NCBI RefSeq assembly: GCF_036090055.1 | Contig: NZ_CP107970.1 | Coordinates: forward strand, 5,911,001 to 5,975,000 | DNA length: 64,000 nucleotides | Direction of reading: 5' to 3' | From: Nocardioides sp. NBC_00368 | Lineage (GTDB): Bacteria; Actinomycetota; Actinomycetes; Propionibacteriales; Nocardioidaceae | In this document: positions 31,301 to 39,019 of the stretch, one piece after another | How the letters are laid out: each line of letters starts with the position of its first letter | Position numbering within the stretch: position 1 is the first letter of the stretch | Made by a program: the position numbers and the translations under genes | The notes under the pieces: generated by a model | What the model was told of the DNA's origin: nothing | The model's input: the letters and a program-made list of their open reading frames with translations, nothing else | The model's database searches: none

Positions 31301-32000
31301 CGCCACCGGCGGAGGCGGACGCGGGCACGGACCCGCCCGCCGCGAGCACGGTCACGATGAGCGCGTCGAGGGTGCCGAGCGCCTCGTAGAGGTCGTCGGG
31401 CGCCGAGCGCAGCGACCCCGCGAAGACGGGTACGCCGGTGGCGGCCCCGGTCGCGTCGATGGCGTCGGCCAGCGCGTGCGCGAACGCGGTGTTGCCGCTG
31501 GTCTCGTGGGCGCGGTAGTAGAGGATGCCGATCCGGGGGAGGGTGTCGTTGGCGGGCGCAGGGCGCTCCGCGAACCCCCAGGCCGGCACCTCCGCCGGCG
31601 GCTCGAACCCGAACCCGGTCAGCAGGACCGTGTCGGAGAGGAACGCGTGCAGCTGAGCGAGGTTGGCCGGCCCACCCTCGGCGAGGTAGCGGTGGGCCTC
31701 CGCGGCTACGCCCATCGGCACCGTGGAGTGCTCCATCAGCTCGGCGCTCGGCTGCTGCTCGCCGCCGAGGACCACCACCGGGGTGCCGCGCTCCTTGACG
31801 GCGCTCAGGCCGTCCCACAGGTCGGTGGGGGAGCCGAGCAGCCGGAAGACCACCAGGTCGGCCTCGGCGACCACGGCCTCGAGGTCCGTCGCCCGCGACG
31901 GGTTCGCCCAGGCGTAGTCGGCTCCGCTGGCACGGGCCGAGAGCAGGTCGGTGTCCGAGGTGGACAGAAGGGCGATGCGTACGCGTGCAGGGTCGGCCAT
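28395..32000 (-). CDS. cobN: Aerobic cobaltochelatase subunit CobN
   Basis: The 1201-residue protein is a full-length CobN/BchH-type chelatase subunit, which binds hydrogenobyrinate a,c-diamide and cobalt. Recognisable stretches are PRIGILYYRAHETSGNTAF, AVVHLGKHGSMEWLPGKNAALS, WGTSAMRTSGDDVAEVLALL and GSKPGSYGAGILQVIEAGNW, the last two being family signatures of the C-terminal half. Its ATPase partner is the ChlI-ChlD fusion at 13845-15959. ATG 32000 has aggagg at a suitable distance and follows riboswitch 5. It heads cobN-cobF-cobQ-cobK-CbiX/ferredoxin, in which all junctions overlap. Confidence 0.97.
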   Translation of the reverse strand: MADPARVRIALLSTSDTDLLSARASGADYAWANPSRATDLEAVVAEADLVVFRLLGSPTDLWDGLSAVKERGTPVVVLGGEQQPSAELMEHSTVPMGVAAEAHRYLAEGGPANLAQLHAFLSDTVLLTGFGFEPPAEVPAWGFAERPAPANDTLPRIGILYYRAHETSGNTAFAHALADAIDATGAATGVPVFAGSLRSAPDDLYEALGTLDALIVTVLAAGGSVPASASAGGEDEAWDVERMAALDIPVLQGLCLTSSRAEWEASDDGVTPLDSANQIAIPEFDGRIITAPFSFKELDEQGLPHYVADPERAARVARIAVNHARLRHTPNPEKRLALVLSAYPTKHARIGNAVGLDTPVSAIRMLRRLREEGYDLGTDNEVVRILDSVAAEEGDTAAGDALIHALIAAGGQDEEWLTNAQLTDAHVRISKADYDEWTADLPAELREQMVETWGPTPGELFVNDNNELVLATLQAGNIVILIQPPRGFGENPVAIYHDPDLPPSHHYLGAYRWLEHGFGADAVVHLGKHGSMEWLPGKNAALSASCGPDAAIGNMPLIYPFLVNDPGEGAQAKRRAHATIVDHLVPPMARAESYGDIARLESLMEEYDRISSMDPAKLPAIRGEIWQLMKAAELHRDLGMEERPEDDDFDDFMLHIDGWLCEIKDAQIRDGLHVLGGAPEGEARINLVLSILRAAQVWGGVGGAVPGLRAALGLKEGADTRAVDEIETQARDLVERMDAAGWDPAAAETLHDDPAVQQVLAFAATEVVPRLARTTDELGAVLHALDGGFVPAGPSGSPLRGLVNVLPTGRNFYTVDPRAVPSRLAWQTGQAMADSLLQRYLDETGDYPTSVGLSVWGTSAMRTSGDDVAEVLALLGVAPAWDEASRRITHLDVISLEELGRPRIDVTVRISGFFRDAFPHVVSMLDDAVRMVADLDEPAEKNFVRAHTLEDLEAHGDQRRATSRIFGSKPGSYGAGILQVIEAGNWRSDQDLADVYAAWGGFAYGRDLDGAPAADDMRANYRRIKVAAKNVDSAEHDIADSDDYFQYHGGMVATVRALTGSDPKAYVGDSTSPDAVKTRTLQEETNRVFRARVVNPRWISAMQRHGYKGAFELAATVDYLFGFDATAGVVQDWMYEKLAREYVLDETNQEFMRSSNPWALRGIVERLHEAAERGLWEEPDPELVAQMQEIYLDIEGDLEEE

Positions 32001-32044
32001 GCCGGGGTCCTCCTAGGGGTTCTCGCCCCGTCGATCGGTCGGAT

Positions 32045-32150
32045 AGCCCGTGGCCAGTGTCTGGCTGTGTCCGTGCCCAGAAGCTGTACGGACGTCACAG
32101 TGGCGGAACCGCCCCGGACTCTCACCGGGTTCCTGCGCCACGAGCGTGCT
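32045..32150 (-). ncRNA. Cobalamin riboswitch 5 (upstream of cobN)
   Basis: On the minus strand: gcaggaacccggtgagagtc, cggggcggttccgccactgt and the variant B12 box cacagccagacactggccac (about 32051-32070). Outer cgtggc and gccacg segments can close the aptamer. It lies about 45 bases before the cobN start and begins next to the 3' end of the GNAT gene. Confidence 0.92.
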
Positions 32151-32156
32151 CGCAGC

Positions 32157-32720
32157 CTACCCCGCCTGACGCGCCAGCCAGGCCTCGCGGGTGATCTCGT
32201 ACTCGACCTCGCCGTCGGCATGTCCGAGGAGCGGCTCCTCCCAGTCCTGCTGGAAGCCACGCACGAAGCTCATCCCGACCGAGACCATCGTCGCGCGGGA
32301 AGCCTCGTTGACGGCCATCGTCTGCGCGATCACCCGGTCGATGCCGAGGTCCTCGAACCCGTGCCGGAGCAGCTCGAGCGAGCCCTCCTTCGCGTAGCCC
32401 TGCCGCCAGTTCCGCTGGGGGAGCCGGTAGCCGAGCTCGGCCGCATCGGTGCGCGGCGGGTTGTCGGGCAGCTCGAACATGTAGAGCCCGACGGCCTCAC
32501 CCGCCGCCGAATACCCGACCCACTTGCCCAGCGCATCCGTCTCCCGCGCCGAGCGGAGCCACTTGTGCATCCGCTCCTCGGTCTCCGCCGGCGTCAGCGC
32601 ACGGGTGAACAGGAAGCGCAGCACCTCCGGATCCGAGTTGAGGTCGACCAGGAAGGGCAGGTGCTCCTCGCTCAGCGGGACCAGTTCGAGGCGCTCGGTG
32701 CGCAGGCGGGCTTGCGGCAT
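32157..32720 (-). CDS. GNAT family N-acetyltransferase (RimJ/RimL-like)
   Basis: The 187-residue protein begins LRTERLELVPLSEEHLPFLV and has the acetyl-CoA region ELGYRLPQRNWRQGYAKEGS followed by GIDRVIAQTMAVNEASRATM, the pattern of the Acetyltransf_3 (RimJ/RimL-like) group. The substrate is unknown; members acetylate protein N-termini, amino groups of small molecules, or drugs. The start ATG 32720 is preceded seven bases upstream by TAACGT (complement of 32728-32733), consistent with a leaderless transcript. Confidence 0.85.
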   Translation of the reverse strand: MPQARLRTERLELVPLSEEHLPFLVDLNSDPEVLRFLFTRALTPAETEERMHKWLRSARETDALGKWVGYSAAGEAVGLYMFELPDNPPRTDAAELGYRLPQRNWRQGYAKEGSLELLRHGFEDLGIDRVIAQTMAVNEASRATMVSVGMSFVRGFQQDWEEPLLGHADGEVEYEITREAWLARQAG

Positions 32721-32730
32721 GGGCGAGACG

Positions 32731-34179
32731 TTAGCCAGGACGTACGCCGCTGGCACCTGGTTTCTCGGCCGCGCCGAGGTGGTGCAGCGCCCGGCGGGCG
32801 GCGTGGTAGCCGCACATGCCGTGGACGCCGGCCCCCGGCGGGGTGGCCGCGGAGCAGAGGAACATCCCCGAGATGCCGGTGTCATAGGCCGCGAGGGTGG
32901 GGCGGACGACGAGCTGACGCAGGGTGTTGGCGCCGGTGGAGATGTCGCCACCGACGTAGTTGAGGTTGTACGTCGCGTAGTCGGCCGGCGTGGTCACGTG
33001 CGTGGCCACGACCTGCTCGCCGAAGCCCGGGGCGAAGCGCTCGATCTGGGCCAGCACCGCGGCGGTGGCGTCGCCCTCGTAGGCGTGCGGGACCTGGGCG
33101 TAGGCCCAGACCGGGTTGAGGTCTGCTGCCGAGCGGGACGGGTCGGCGACGTACTGCTGGCCGAGCAGCACGAACGGGCGCTCCGGCATCCGGCCGGCCG
33201 CGATCTCCCGCTCGCTCGCCGTCACCTCCTCGATCGTGCCGCCCAGGTGGACGGTCCCGGCGCGGCCGATCTCCGGGTCACGCCAGGGGATCGGGCCACG
33301 GACGGCGAGATCGACCTTGTACGCCGAGGGCCCGTGCTGCCATCGCCGCATCGCCCGGCGCTGCCGTCGGGGAAGGGCCTCGCCGACGATGTCGGCGAAG
33401 CCTCCCGGGCTGGTGTCGAACAGGGTGGCGTCGGCGTCGGGCAGGTCGGCGAGGCTGCGGACGGTGGTGCCGGTGACGATGTTGCCGCCCAGATCCTCCA
33501 GCAGCCCCGCCATCGCGAGGGTGATCGCCTGCGAGCCGCCTTCGGCGACCGGCCATCCGTGCCGGTGGCCACTGACGATGAGCATGGTGCCCACGGCGGC
33601 CGTGCCGGGGCTGCCCAGGGGACGGAACGCATGTCCGGCGCACCCGGCGAAGAGCGCCTTCGCCCGCTCCTCGTGGAACGCCCGGGCGAGCACGGTCGCC
33701 GGCGGAGCGGCCCGCAGGCCGAAGCCTGCCATCCGGAACGGGTGCCGCGGCGGGCGCAGGATCGGGCCGAGGATGTGGTCGGTGATGGCGTCGAAGCCGC
33801 GTACGACCGGGCCGAACACCTGCTGCCAACGCTGCTCGTCAGCACCCAGCCCCGCGGCGGTCTCCTCGACGGAGCGATGCAGCAGCGCGGCCTCGCCCCC
33901 GTCGAGCGGATGGGCGAGCTCGACCTCGGGGTAGCGCCAGCGCAGCCCGTATCTGTCCAGCTCCAGCTCGCGCAGGAGCGGTGAGGCCACCCCGAGCGGG
34001 TGGATCGCCGAGCAGATGTCGTGCCGCAGCCCGGGGACGGTCAGCTCGGCGGTGCGGGTGCCCCCACCGACGGTCTCCGCGGCCTCGAGGACGGTGACCC
34101 TCACGCCGTGCTGCGCGAGCACGATCGCGGCCGCGAGGCCGTTGGGTCCGGCGCCGACGACGGTCGCGGTGATGGTCAT
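32731..34179 (-). CDS. FAD-dependent oxidoreductase, phytoene desaturase/PYROXD2-like
   Basis: The 482-residue flavoprotein has the dinucleotide motif VVGAGPNGLAAAIVLAQHG followed by VTVLEAAETVGGGTRT, and the C-terminal FAD motif GMFLCSAATPPGAGVHGMCG typical of the carotenoid isomerase/phytoene dehydrogenase-related family. It has no carotenoid genes near it, and such genes are usually annotated only as NAD(P)/FAD-dependent oxidoreductases. I chose ATG 34179 over TTG 34188 because the Rossmann strand then starts normally. It follows pcaL by ten bases, so it may be transcribed with the pca genes; alternatively TAGCTT (complement of 34187-34192) could give its own start. Confidence 0.83.
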   Translation of the reverse strand: MTITATVVGAGPNGLAAAIVLAQHGVRVTVLEAAETVGGGTRTAELTVPGLRHDICSAIHPLGVASPLLRELELDRYGLRWRYPEVELAHPLDGGEAALLHRSVEETAAGLGADEQRWQQVFGPVVRGFDAITDHILGPILRPPRHPFRMAGFGLRAAPPATVLARAFHEERAKALFAGCAGHAFRPLGSPGTAAVGTMLIVSGHRHGWPVAEGGSQAITLAMAGLLEDLGGNIVTGTTVRSLADLPDADATLFDTSPGGFADIVGEALPRRQRRAMRRWQHGPSAYKVDLAVRGPIPWRDPEIGRAGTVHLGGTIEEVTASEREIAAGRMPERPFVLLGQQYVADPSRSAADLNPVWAYAQVPHAYEGDATAAVLAQIERFAPGFGEQVVATHVTTPADYATYNLNYVGGDISTGANTLRQLVVRPTLAAYDTGISGMFLCSAATPPGAGVHGMCGYHAARRALHHLGAAEKPGASGVRPG

Positions 34180-34189
34180 GCCCGCCAAG

Positions 34190-35341
34190 CTATTCGTTCA
34201 GCACCCGGTTGGCGACGGCAAACGCGGTGTTGGCGGCGGGTACGCCGACGTAGATCGAGGTCTGCAGGAGCACCTCGACGATCTCCTCGCGGGTCAGCCC
34301 GTTGGTGAGCGCGGCGCGGAGGTGGAACTCGAGCTCCTCGAAGTGGCGCCCCGCGACCAGGGCGGTGAGGACGCCGATCGAGCGGTCCCGGCGGGCGAGC
34401 CCGGGGCGGGTCCAGATCGTGCCCCAGGCATAGCGGGTGATCAGGTCCTGGTAGTCGCGGTTGACGTCGGTGATCGCGGCGGTGGCCCGGTCGACGTGGG
34501 CATCGCCGAGCACCTGGCGGCGTACGTTCATCCCGGCCGCATAGGCCGGGTCGGCCGCGGTCACGTGGGCGGTGATCAGGCTGGAGACGGCGTGCGGCGC
34601 CTCGGCGGGGGCGAGGTGGCCGACGGCGTCGAGGGTGACGAGCCGCCCGTTGCGCACACCGACGGCGATCTCCTCCAGCGAGGCGGGTGGGGTCGGGGCG
34701 TCGTCGACACCCCCGATCGCCAGGACCGGCGCGGCGATCTCGGCGAGCCGCCCGCGTACGTCGTACGCCGCCAGCGCCTCGCACACCAGCGCGTAGCTCT
34801 CCGCGTCGGCGTCGCGCAGCGAGTGGAGCAGGGCACCGCCCCGCGCGGGCTCGCGCTCGAGGAAGCCGGGGGAGAACCAGCGCTGGGTGGAGCCGGCGAT
34901 CTGGGAGGCGGTGCCGGCGCCGCGTACGGTCGTGGCACGGTCGTTCCAGCCGTCGGGCTCGCCGATCTTGGCCCCGGTGTTGGTGAGCACCGCGGCGCTC
35001 ACCCGGGTTGGTGCGTCGAGCAGCAGCTGGAGGCCGACCGCGCCGCCGACCGAGTCGCCGGCATAGGCGAACGCGCCGTGGCGCTCACCGCGGTCGGTGA
35101 GGACCCGGTCGACGCAGGCGAGCACGCCCGCGGCGAGATCGGCCATCGAGAACGCGTCGGTGGTCGGCGCGCCGTGGCCGTGGCCCGGGAGCTCCCAGCC
35201 GATGACGTGGAAGCTGTCCGCGAGCAGCTCGGCCGTGGCGGCCCAGAGCGCGGTGACCGAGGTGCCCAGGGACGGGCCGACGACCAGGACCGGCTTGCTC
35301 GGGTCTCCGGCCAGCTCGACAGGGGTGATCCTCGGCGTCAT
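34190..35341 (-). CDS. pcaL: Fused 3-oxoadipate enol-lactonase / 4-carboxymuconolactone decarboxylase
   Basis: The 383-residue fusion combines two steps of the protocatechuate branch. Residues 1-250 are an alpha/beta hydrolase (PcaD) with oxyanion region VVGPSLGTSVTAL, the nucleophile in YAGDSVGGAVG and catalytic His in VGHLAPAEAP. Residues 265-383 are PcaC (AHVDRATAAITDVNRDYQDL, ELEFHLRAALTNGLTREEI, IYVGVPAANTAF), an AhpD-like decarboxylase. Such PcaL fusions are standard in actinobacteria and yield 3-oxoadipate. ATG 35341 follows gaaggacct. The gene is separated from pcaB by 130 bases with two inverted repeats. Confidence 0.95.
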   Translation of the reverse strand: MTPRITPVELAGDPSKPVLVVGPSLGTSVTALWAATAELLADSFHVIGWELPGHGHGAPTTDAFSMADLAAGVLACVDRVLTDRGERHGAFAYAGDSVGGAVGLQLLLDAPTRVSAAVLTNTGAKIGEPDGWNDRATTVRGAGTASQIAGSTQRWFSPGFLEREPARGGALLHSLRDADAESYALVCEALAAYDVRGRLAEIAAPVLAIGGVDDAPTPPASLEEIAVGVRNGRLVTLDAVGHLAPAEAPHAVSSLITAHVTAADPAYAAGMNVRRQVLGDAHVDRATAAITDVNRDYQDLITRYAWGTIWTRPGLARRDRSIGVLTALVAGRHFEELEFHLRAALTNGLTREEIVEVLLQTSIYVGVPAANTAFAVANRVLNE

Positions 35342-35380
35342 GACAGGTCCTTCCAGATTCCGGCGGGGGTGGGTGCGGGA

Positions 35381-35437
35381 TACCCGGTCGACCGGGTACC
35401 CCTGGGGTTGACGGGCACTGAAACACCCGTCAACCCC
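35381..35437. repeat. Two inverted repeats between pcaB and pcaL
   Basis: tacccggtcgaccgggta (35381-35398) is a perfect 18-base palindrome. Immediately downstream in coordinate order, ggggttgacggg (35404-35415) pairs exactly with cccgtcaacccc (35426-35437) across ten bases. They lie in the only sizeable gap inside the pca cluster. They may form an attenuating hairpin, a processing site or a second regulator site for pcaL. Confidence 0.6.
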
Positions 35438-35471
35438 ACGAACTGCCCGTCCAGTACGTCCGGTATGCCCA

Positions 35472-36731
35472 TCAGGCGAGATGCTTCCATGTCTCGATGG
35501 CGCGGGCGATCGCGGAGTCGATGAGCGCCCCGGTTGCGCCGAGGTAGTCGTCCAGCCCTGCGGCGGCCTCGGAACCGGCCAGGATCTCGCCACCCACGAA
35601 CCCGGTCAGCGACCGCTGCTCGGCCAGCAGGTCCGCACCCGCGGCCTCGGCGGTGGCGCGCATCCGGGCCGCGTCGACGCGGAGCCCGGCGAGCAGCTCG
35701 GTGGTCTGCGAGCCGGCGACGACGCTGCGGCGGGCCAGGGTCTGCAGGGTCTCCCACTCGACGTGCCAGGCGCCGTCGGGGCGTTCGTCGACGTAGCTCG
35801 CCGCGGCGGTGTGGAGCGTCGCGGCCAGCGGGGGAGCGGCGAGGGCGTGGCGGCGGATGAGGACCGAGAGCACCGGGTTGGACTTGTGCGGCATCGTCGA
35901 GGAGCCGCCGCGCCCCTCGCCCGCCGGCTCGGCGAGCTCGCCGATCTCGGGGCGCGTGAGCAGCGTGATGTCCGTGGCGATCCGGCCCCAGGCGTCGGCC
36001 GCGGTCACCAGCGCGTCGCCGGCTGCGGTCAGCGGGGTGCGGGTGGTGTGCCAGGGCCTTCGGGGGGTGAGGCCGAGGGCGGTCGCCGTGGTCTCGGCCG
36101 CCGTGCGCGCCGCGCCGACCGGGTCGGCGAGGCCACGGAGCCGGGCCAGTCCCACGACCGCGGCCAGGGTGCCGGCCGCGCCGCCGATCTGGGCGGGTAG
36201 CGACGTCCGCGCGCGCCGGAGCGCCTCGGCGGCATCGGTCAGCCCGGAGAGCCAGGTCGCGGCCTTGAGGCCGAAGGTGACCGGCACCGCGTGCTGGGTC
36301 AGCGTGCGGCCCGACATCACCGTGGCCCGGTGCCCCCGCGCGAGACCCACCAGGGAGGCGGCCTGGGCGGCGAGCTCGTCCTCGACCCGGTCGAGCACAT
36401 CGCGCAGGCAGAGCACGAGCGCGGTGTCGACCACGTCCTGGCTGGTCAGGCCCTTGTGGAGCCACCGGGCGGCCTCGCCCTCGAGCCGGCCGCGTAGGAG
36501 CTTCACCAGGCCGATGACCGGGTTGCCCCCAGCCTCGGCACCCTCAGCCAGCCCCGGGACGTCGGCCTCGGAGACCAGGACGGCCAGTGGCGTACGCGCT
36601 TCCTCGGGGGCTATCCCCGAGGAAGCGGTCGCGGCCAGCCAGGCCTCCTCGACCCGCACCATCGCGGCGAGATAGGCCGCCTCGGAGAAGAGGTCCCCGG
36701 CGCGCTCCTCGCCTGGCCACAGCAGCGACAT
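35472..36731 (-). CDS. pcaB: 3-carboxy-cis,cis-muconate cycloisomerase
   Basis: The 419-residue member of the fumarase/aspartase superfamily carries the signature loop GGSSTMPHKSNPVLS near residue 280, plus GLTSQDVVDTALVL and SGRTLTQHAVPVTFG, the three conserved active-site regions. It cyclises 3-carboxymuconate, the product of protocatechuate 3,4-dioxygenase, to 4-carboxymuconolactone. The gene starts at ATG 36731, eight bases after the pcaG stop, in the order pcaH-pcaG-pcaB-pcaL. Confidence 0.95.
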   Translation of the reverse strand: MSLLWPGEERAGDLFSEAAYLAAMVRVEEAWLAATASSGIAPEEARTPLAVLVSEADVPGLAEGAEAGGNPVIGLVKLLRGRLEGEAARWLHKGLTSQDVVDTALVLCLRDVLDRVEDELAAQAASLVGLARGHRATVMSGRTLTQHAVPVTFGLKAATWLSGLTDAAEALRRARTSLPAQIGGAAGTLAAVVGLARLRGLADPVGAARTAAETTATALGLTPRRPWHTTRTPLTAAGDALVTAADAWGRIATDITLLTRPEIGELAEPAGEGRGGSSTMPHKSNPVLSVLIRRHALAAPPLAATLHTAAASYVDERPDGAWHVEWETLQTLARRSVVAGSQTTELLAGLRVDAARMRATAEAAGADLLAEQRSLTGFVGGEILAGSEAAAGLDDYLGATGALIDSAIARAIETWKHLA

Positions 36732-36739
36732 TCGACTCC

Positions 36740-37285
36740 TCAGCCGTAGTTGAGAAAGGTGGTCTCGCGGTCGCCCTGCAGGTGGATGTCGAATCGCAAC
36801 CCGGTTGCGTCCGCAGTGGCCACCAGCGTCGCACGCTCGTCCTCGGACAGCGACACCAGCAGGGGGTCGCCGGCGTTGGCGGGGTGCTCGGGCAGGTAGA
36901 CCCGGGTCTGCAGCTTGTCGAGCAGACCACGGGCGAAGACGGTGAGCGCGAAGAACGGTGCCCTGCCCTCCGCGGCGGCACCCGGAAGCACCGTCGAGAA
37001 GGTGTAGTGGCCGTTCAGGTCCGTGTCGGCGCGGCCCCAGCCGGTGAAGGTCCAGCCGTCGCGGTGCAGCGACCCCTCGGCCTGCGGGACGTTGCCCTCG
37101 GCGTCGGTCTGCCAGATCTCGAGGAGCGCGTCGGGGATCGGGTTGCCGGCGCCGTCGTAGACCCAGCCGTGCAGCCGGATCGAGCCCGGGCTGCTCGGCG
37201 GGACCAGGTCGGCGTCGCCCTCGTAGGGGAGGGCGTAGCCGAAGAACGGGCCGATCGTCTGGCCGGGCGTGGGGATGGTGCTCAC
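36740..37285 (-). CDS. pcaG: Protocatechuate 3,4-dioxygenase alpha subunit
   Basis: The 181-residue alpha subunit opens with TPGQTIGPFFGYALPYEGD and has the intradiol dioxygenase fold (IRLHGWVYDGAGNPIPDALLEIWQ), but lacks the iron-binding Tyr/His set, as expected for alpha chains. Together with PcaH it cleaves protocatechuate between its hydroxyls. The start is GTG 37285 in a GTGA overlap with pcaH, which suggests equal synthesis of the two chains. Confidence 0.95.
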   Translation of the reverse strand: MSTIPTPGQTIGPFFGYALPYEGDADLVPPSSPGSIRLHGWVYDGAGNPIPDALLEIWQTDAEGNVPQAEGSLHRDGWTFTGWGRADTDLNGHYTFSTVLPGAAAEGRAPFFALTVFARGLLDKLQTRVYLPEHPANAGDPLLVSLSEDERATLVATADATGLRFDIHLQGDRETTFLNYG

Positions 37286-38073
37286 AGGTCGCCCTCCTCG
37301 GGCTCGGTCCAGGTGCGGCTCGGGCCGGTCAGGACGATGTCCCAGCTGTAGCCCATCGAGTACTCGGGGGTGGAGAGGTCGTGGTCGTACCTCGCCACGA
37401 GCGCGTCCCGGTCCTTCTGCGAGGTGATCGACTGGTAGATCGGGTCGAGCGCGAAGAGCGGGTCGCTGGGGAAGTACATCTGCGTGATCAGCCGCTGCGT
37501 GAAGGCGCGGCCGAAGAGCGAGAAGTGGATGTGCGCCGGACGCCAGGCGTTGATGTGGTTGCCCCACGGGTATGGGCCGGGCTTGATCGTCTGGAACCGG
37601 TAGCGCCCCTCGGAGTCGGTGATGCAGCGGCCGACGCCGGTGAAGTTGGGGTCGAGCGGCGCCGGGTGCTGCTCGTGCTTGTGGATGTAGCGGCCGGCGG
37701 AGTTGGCCTGCCAGATCTCGACCAGCTGGTTCCGTACGGGGCGGCCCTCGCCGTCCAGGACGCGGCCGCTGACCGTGATCCGCTCGCCGATCGGCTCGTT
37801 GCTTCCGGCGATGGTCAGATCGGCCTCGAGCGGGTCCACGTCGGTGTGCCCGAAGCACGGGGCCCACAGCTCGATGGTCTCGGGGTCGGCGTGGCGCGGG
37901 TCCTTGGTGGGGTGGCGCAGGATGCTGGACCGGTAGGGCGGGTAGTCCAGCAGCGGCTGACGGCTGGGCTCACCTTCTCGGGCGCGGCCCTCGGAGTCCG
38001 CCTCGATCTTGGCGATCTCGGCCGAGAGGTCCGCCTGGGTCTCGACGGGTGGTTTCTTGGTGGGCGCTGTCAC
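37282..38073 (-). CDS. pcaH: Protocatechuate 3,4-dioxygenase beta subunit
   Basis: The 263-residue catalytic chain contains the non-haem iron ligands in PGPYPWGNHINAWRPAHIHF (Tyr, then two His) and the second Tyr in QRLITQMYFPSD. The upstream conserved block VSGRVLDGEGRPVRNQLVEI is the intradiol signature. I use GTG 38073 as start: it is preceded by cggaag and gives an N-terminus of normal length, whereas the open frame further upstream runs into the divergent regulator's control region. First gene of the pca operon. Confidence 0.93.
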   Translation of the reverse strand: MTAPTKKPPVETQADLSAEIAKIEADSEGRAREGEPSRQPLLDYPPYRSSILRHPTKDPRHADPETIELWAPCFGHTDVDPLEADLTIAGSNEPIGERITVSGRVLDGEGRPVRNQLVEIWQANSAGRYIHKHEQHPAPLDPNFTGVGRCITDSEGRYRFQTIKPGPYPWGNHINAWRPAHIHFSLFGRAFTQRLITQMYFPSDPLFALDPIYQSITSQKDRDALVARYDHDLSTPEYSMGYSWDIVLTGPSRTWTEPEEGDL

Positions 38074-38116
38074 CTTCCGAACGCTAGGTGCGAGAGGCGT
38101 ACGATGAAAGCGTGAA

Positions 38117-38133
38117 CTTCCGCTGAGCGAAAG
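38117..38133. promoter_or_regulatory. Candidate IclR/PcaR operator between pcaH and the regulator gene
   Basis: cttccgctgagcgaaag is a 17-base palindrome with one mismatch, centred at 38125 in the 70-base divergent region. Its location and odd-centred symmetry fit a site for the adjacent IclR-type regulator acting on pcaHGBL and on itself. Confidence 0.55.
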
Positions 38134-38143
38134 AAGGCATCGA

Positions 38144-38887
38144 ATGGCAGGTGGCAGCGGAGGCCGCACGGTCGCCTCGCGCGTCCTCGGCCTCATCGGC
38201 GCCTTCGACGCGTCCCACCGCCGGCTCACGCTGAGCGAGCTCGCGGCCCGCGCGGAGGTCTCGCTCCCGACCGCCCACCGCCTCGTCGCCGAGCTGGTCG
38301 AGTGGGGTGCCCTGGTGCGGGACGAGGACGGGACCTACGCGGTCGGCCGGCGGCTGTGGGACGCCGGCCTGCTCGCCCCCGTCGCCACCGACCTGCGCTC
38401 GGTCGCGGCGCCGTTCCTCCACGACCTCTACGGGGCGACGCTGGAGACGGTCCACCTGGCCGTGCGCGAGGACGACCACGTCCTCTATCTCGAGACGCTG
38501 CGCGGCACCCGTAACGTACCCATCGTCTCCTCCGTCGGCTCGCGCCTGCCGATGTACTCCACCGGCGTCGGCAAGGTGCTCCTGGCCCACGCGCCCGAGG
38601 ACGTACGCAACCGGGTGCTGTCCGCCCCGCTCAAGCCGTTCACCCGGCACACCATCACCACGCCCGGCCTGCTGCGCCGCCAGCTCGACCGGGTGCTCAC
38701 CGAGGGCTATGCCACCACCGCCGAGGAGATGACTCTCGGTGCCTGCTCGGTCGCGGTCCCGATCACCACCTCGTCCGGAGTCGTCGGCTCCCTCGGCATC
38801 GTCGTCTCCGACCTCCGCCGCAACCGCCTCCGCCTCGTCTCCGCCCTCAAGGTCGCCGCCCAGGGCGTCTCCCGCGCCCTCCCGTAG
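38144..38887 (+). CDS. IclR family transcriptional regulator (probable pca regulator)
   Basis: The 247-residue protein has an N-terminal winged helix-turn-helix (LTLSELAARAEVSLPTAHRL) and a C-terminal GAF-like effector domain with YSTGVGKVLLAHAP and CSVAVPITTSSGVVGSLG, standard for IclR proteins. It is divergent from pcaHGBL, so control of protocatechuate breakdown, in the way of PcaR/PcaU, is likely. Whether it activates or represses is not visible. ATG 38144 follows aagaaggcatcga. Confidence 0.88.
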   Translation: MAGGSGGRTVASRVLGLIGAFDASHRRLTLSELAARAEVSLPTAHRLVAELVEWGALVRDEDGTYAVGRRLWDAGLLAPVATDLRSVAAPFLHDLYGATLETVHLAVREDDHVLYLETLRGTRNVPIVSSVGSRLPMYSTGVGKVLLAHAPEDVRNRVLSAPLKPFTRHTITTPGLLRRQLDRVLTEGYATTAEEMTLGACSVAVPITTSSGVVGSLGIVVSDLRRNRLRLVSALKVAAQGVSRALP

Positions 38888-38891
38888 CCGC

Positions 38892-39004
38892 CTCGCCGAA
38901 TCTGCACTTGTGGCGGGCCGAGACTGCAGTTTTGGGCGACGAAAGTAGACACTCGTCGCCCACAACTCACTTCTCGGCCGCCATAACCACCTTCTCGGCG
39001 GGTG
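38892..39004. repeat. Degenerate tandem repeat of about 21 bases with an internal hairpin
   Basis: About five related units follow one another between the regulator gene and cobT, each with a ctgcacttgtggcg/ctcacttctcggccgcc-like sequence (units start near 38895, 38920, 38942, 38962 and 38983). Inside, gggcgacga (38934-38942) pairs with tcgtcgccc (38953-38961). The array may terminate the regulator transcript. Function otherwise unknown. Confidence 0.5.
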
Positions 39005-39019
39005 GGGTACCTTGCGCTG

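Noticed and set aside
30414..32963. 849-codon plus-strand frame opposite cobN
   Set aside because: It is antisense to a clear CobN, runs through riboswitch 5 and has low-complexity composition.
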